From positions 1-64,000 of the forward strand of contig JAIOJA010000040.1 in the NCBI GenBank assembly GCA_019912315.1: a stretch of DNA of 64,000 nucleotides. The letters are read 5' to 3'. This DNA comes from Planctomycetota bacterium (GTDB lineage Bacteria; Planctomycetota; UBA8742; UBA2392). Position numbers and translations under genes: made by a program. Positions 62,333 to 64,000 of this stretch are shown here, piece by piece. The notes under the pieces are model-generated. The model did no database searches. It was not told the origin of the DNA and worked only from the letters and a program-made list of their open reading frames with translations. Within the stretch, counting starts at the first letter, position 1; every line of letters begins with the position of its first letter.

Positions 62333-62746
62333 ATGACCGTCAAGCACATTGATCATCTAAACCTGAGCGTGGTTAACTTCGACGAGACCGCGGACTGGTA
62401 CAAGCGCATGTTCGGCTTTAACGTCGTCGAAACGGGCACCGAAAGCGGACAGCCCTGGGGCGTGATCCGCAGCGGCGACGCGATGCTGTGCATCTATCAG
62501 CGCCCAGACTGGAAGCGCTACGACAAGGACGAGTTGGGCGAGCAAGGCCTGCAACGCATCGCCCACTTCGCCTTCCGGATTACGGACCGTGAGCAATGGG
62601 ACGAAACCCTGAAGCGCGAGAAGCCGCAGCTCTATTATGGCGGTGTTAACCAGTACCTTCACTCCACTTCGTGGTACGTGCGCGATCCGAACGGCTACTC
62701 GATCGAGGTCGCCTGCTGGGAAAATGACACACCCTCCTTCAGTTAA
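62333..62746 (+). CDS. VOC (glyoxalase/bleomycin-resistance fold) protein
   Basis: 137 residues. First half opens with K-H-I-D-H-L-N-L-S-V and contains W-Y-x-x-M-F-G-F. The second half has A-H-F-A-F-R-I and ends with R-D-P-N-G-Y-S-I-E-V. These are the paired beta-alpha modules with His, His and Glu as metal candidates. Reaction unknown. First gene of the cluster opposite the regulator. Confidence 0.85.
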   Translation: MTVKHIDHLNLSVVNFDETADWYKRMFGFNVVETGTESGQPWGVIRSGDAMLCIYQRPDWKRYDKDELGEQGLQRIAHFAFRITDREQWDETLKREKPQLYYGGVNQYLHSTSWYVRDPNGYSIEVACWENDTPSFS

Positions 62747-62791
62747 TCTGCATATACAACGAACATGGGGCGGCGTTATGATTGCCGCCCC

Positions 62792-63070
62792 ATGCCTAAG
62801 GTCGAACTCGCGAGACATCTGTACGCGTTCTTCCCCCAACTCGAGGGACAGGAAATCAGCGTGGAAGCAGACACCGCAGCCGGTGTCGTGCAAGCCATGG
62901 AAAAGATCGCCCCCGGGTTTTCCTTCTATATATGTGACGAGCGCGGCAGCCTGCGCACACACGTCAACATTTTCATTGAGCAAGACATGGTCGCGGACCG
63001 CAAAGAACTGACCGACAAGGTCAAGCCGGACTCCCGCGTCTACATTCTGCAGGCCTTATCAGGCGGCTAG
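62792..63070 (+). CDS. MoaD/ThiS-like ubiquitin-fold protein
   Basis: 92 residues from ATG 62792. Beta-grasp pattern and the C-terminal A-L-S-G-G, which in MoaD/ThiS carries sulfur as a thiocarboxylate. Neighbours are not molybdopterin or thiamin genes. It lies 45 bases after the VOC gene and 8 before the Asp-box gene, so it may serve a cluster-specific sulfur transfer or be only a fold relative. Confidence 0.8.
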   Translation: MPKVELARHLYAFFPQLEGQEISVEADTAAGVVQAMEKIAPGFSFYICDERGSLRTHVNIFIEQDMVADRKELTDKVKPDSRVYILQALSGG

Positions 63071-63078
63071 GAGCAACT

Positions 63079-64000
63079 ATGTCGGACCGCATATTGCTGG
63101 GCACACGCAAGGGCACGATCATTCTGGACCGGAACGGCGCTGGCTGGAAGGTCGGAACTGTTGGCCACTATGGCGTGAACGTCAGCTTTGTTTCACGCGA
63201 CCCGCGCGATGGCACCCTTTGGGCCGGGCTTGATCACGGGCACTGGGGGACGAAACTCTCGCGCTCGACGGACAACGGCAAGACCTGGGCCGACGCGCCG
63301 CAGATCATGTACCCGAAAGATGCGCGCTACATCGACGGCTACGAGAAAGACGAAAACGGCGAAGACAAGCAGCCGAAAATCAAACACGCCACCCTCGGCA
63401 AAATCTGGAGCATCGGCTTCGGCGGTGCCGACCAGCCCGGCCGTATCTGGGTCGGGACAATCCCCGGCGGCCTGTTTCGCAGCGACGACGGCGGCGAAAG
63501 CTGGGAGCTGAATCGACCATTGTGGGATCACGAATCCCGCGGCGGCCCGAACCTCGACAAGCCCACACACTGGTTCGGCGGCGGGGCGACCGTAGATGGC
63601 GACTCGACGCCGGGCATTCATTCCATAGTGGTAGACCCGCGCAACAGCAAGCGCGTGTTGATCGGCATCAGTTGCGCCGGCGTGCTGGAAACCACCAACG
63701 ACGGCAAGACCTGGGTCGGGCGCAACAAGGGCAGCAAGGCCTGCTTCCTGCCGAACCCGGACGCCGAATGGGGTCACGACCCGCACTTCGTAAGCCTGTG
63801 CCCCAGCAACCCCGACCACGTCTGGCAGCAGAATCACTGCGGCGTCTTTTACAGCGCAAACGGCGGACAGCAGTGGCAGGAAGTCAGCAAACAGAGCGAG
63901 GGCGTGCACTTTGGCTTCTCGGTCGCCGTTGACGAAAAGGACGGTCGCACGGCCTGGCTCGTGCCCGGGCGCTCCGACATGGCACGCATGTCCGTCGGCG
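63079..64000 (+). CDS. Asp-box (BNR/sialidase-like) propeller protein, partial
   Basis: 307 residues visible from ATG 63079 (AGGAG upstream); runs off the window. Four Asp-box motifs of the S-x-D-x-G-x-x-W type are present (S-T-D-N-G-K-T-W, S-D-D-G-G-E-S-W, T-T-N-D-G-K-T-W, S-A-N-G-G-Q-Q-W). They mark a sialidase/sortilin-like beta-propeller. No signal peptide, so probably cytoplasmic. Enzymatic activity not shown. Confidence 0.85.
   Translation, partial: MSDRILLGTRKGTIILDRNGAGWKVGTVGHYGVNVSFVSRDPRDGTLWAGLDHGHWGTKLSRSTDNGKTWADAPQIMYPKDARYIDGYEKDENGEDKQPKIKHATLGKIWSIGFGGADQPGRIWVGTIPGGLFRSDDGGESWELNRPLWDHESRGGPNLDKPTHWFGGGATVDGDSTPGIHSIVVDPRNSKRVLIGISCAGVLETTNDGKTWVGRNKGSKACFLPNPDAEWGHDPHFVSLCPSNPDHVWQQNHCGVFYSANGGQQWQEVSKQSEGVHFGFSVAVDEKDGRTAWLVPGRSDMARMSVG

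Overview
The window is a gene-dense, high-GC stretch of bacterial chromosome with genes on both strands. I saw no rRNA, tRNA, CRISPR array or phage. A Gram-negative envelope is indicated by many exported lipoproteins, type II pseudopilins, an ExbD-like lipoprotein and a relic with an outer-membrane-barrel-like C terminus. Together with the futalosine menaquinone route, a eukaryote-type UDP-sugar pyrophosphorylase, a WD40 propeller protein and a C25 peptidase, this suggests an uncultured PVC or Planctomycetota-like lineage. That placement is inference, not proof.

Layout. 1-760: end of an IS3-type transposase, a truncated HTH protein and a small membrane protein. 800-7500 (+): cupin dioxygenase-like enzyme, orphan DNA methyltransferase, a large single-span protein with four repeated D-x-T-x-F-S-P motifs, UDP-sugar pyrophosphorylase, ssb, a YciI protein and trpG/pabA. 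7480-16640 (-): dnaE, a pseudopilin operon in the order G-H-I-J, a thioredoxin-fold gene interrupted by one in-frame TGA, a membrane protein and nuoE. 16850-30450: a large exported protein, a diguanylate cyclase, a C25 peptidase lipoprotein, DUF2568, a 14-repeat WD40 protein, a fused 2-oxoacid dehydrogenase E1, a TPR-like protein, a lipoprotein and a degenerate GxxExxY protein. 30450-39460: leuS, miaA, a YbjQ protein, an exported protein, a NUDIX enzyme, a TPR-like exported protein and mqnE. 39570-44480 (+): an overlapping lipoprotein set followed by prephenate dehydratase and a class Ib aminotransferase. 44630-48900 (+): MFS transporter, BrnT/BrnA, transketolase C-half and a lipoprotein between direct repeats. 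49090-59100 (-): gpsA-plsY, a homocysteine methyltransferase/MTHFR fusion, polyprenyl synthase, mobA with a large PpiD-like protein, and nadE. 59200-64000: a small protein, two gene relics, a PDZ protein, a cysteine-rich SufR-like regulator, and a divergent VOC - MoaD/ThiS-like - Asp-box cluster that runs off the edge.

The most interesting item is 14285-15337 (-). The reading frame is continuous through a TGA at 15116-15118 and gives an exported iodothyronine-deiodinase-like protein with a G-S-Y-T-Sec-P-P-C active site. A compact stem-loop starts 11 nt after the TGA and fits the bacterial SECIS pattern. The protein also carries an extra C-terminal domain of about 100 residues. This would be a bacterial deiodinase-family selenoprotein, and annotation software would normally split or truncate it.

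Secondary points of interest are the TxFSPP-repeat membrane protein, the palindromic operator between the SufR-like regulator and the VOC/MoaD/Asp-box cluster, the relic zone at 59600-60030, and the twin GAAA-loop hairpins in front of leuS.
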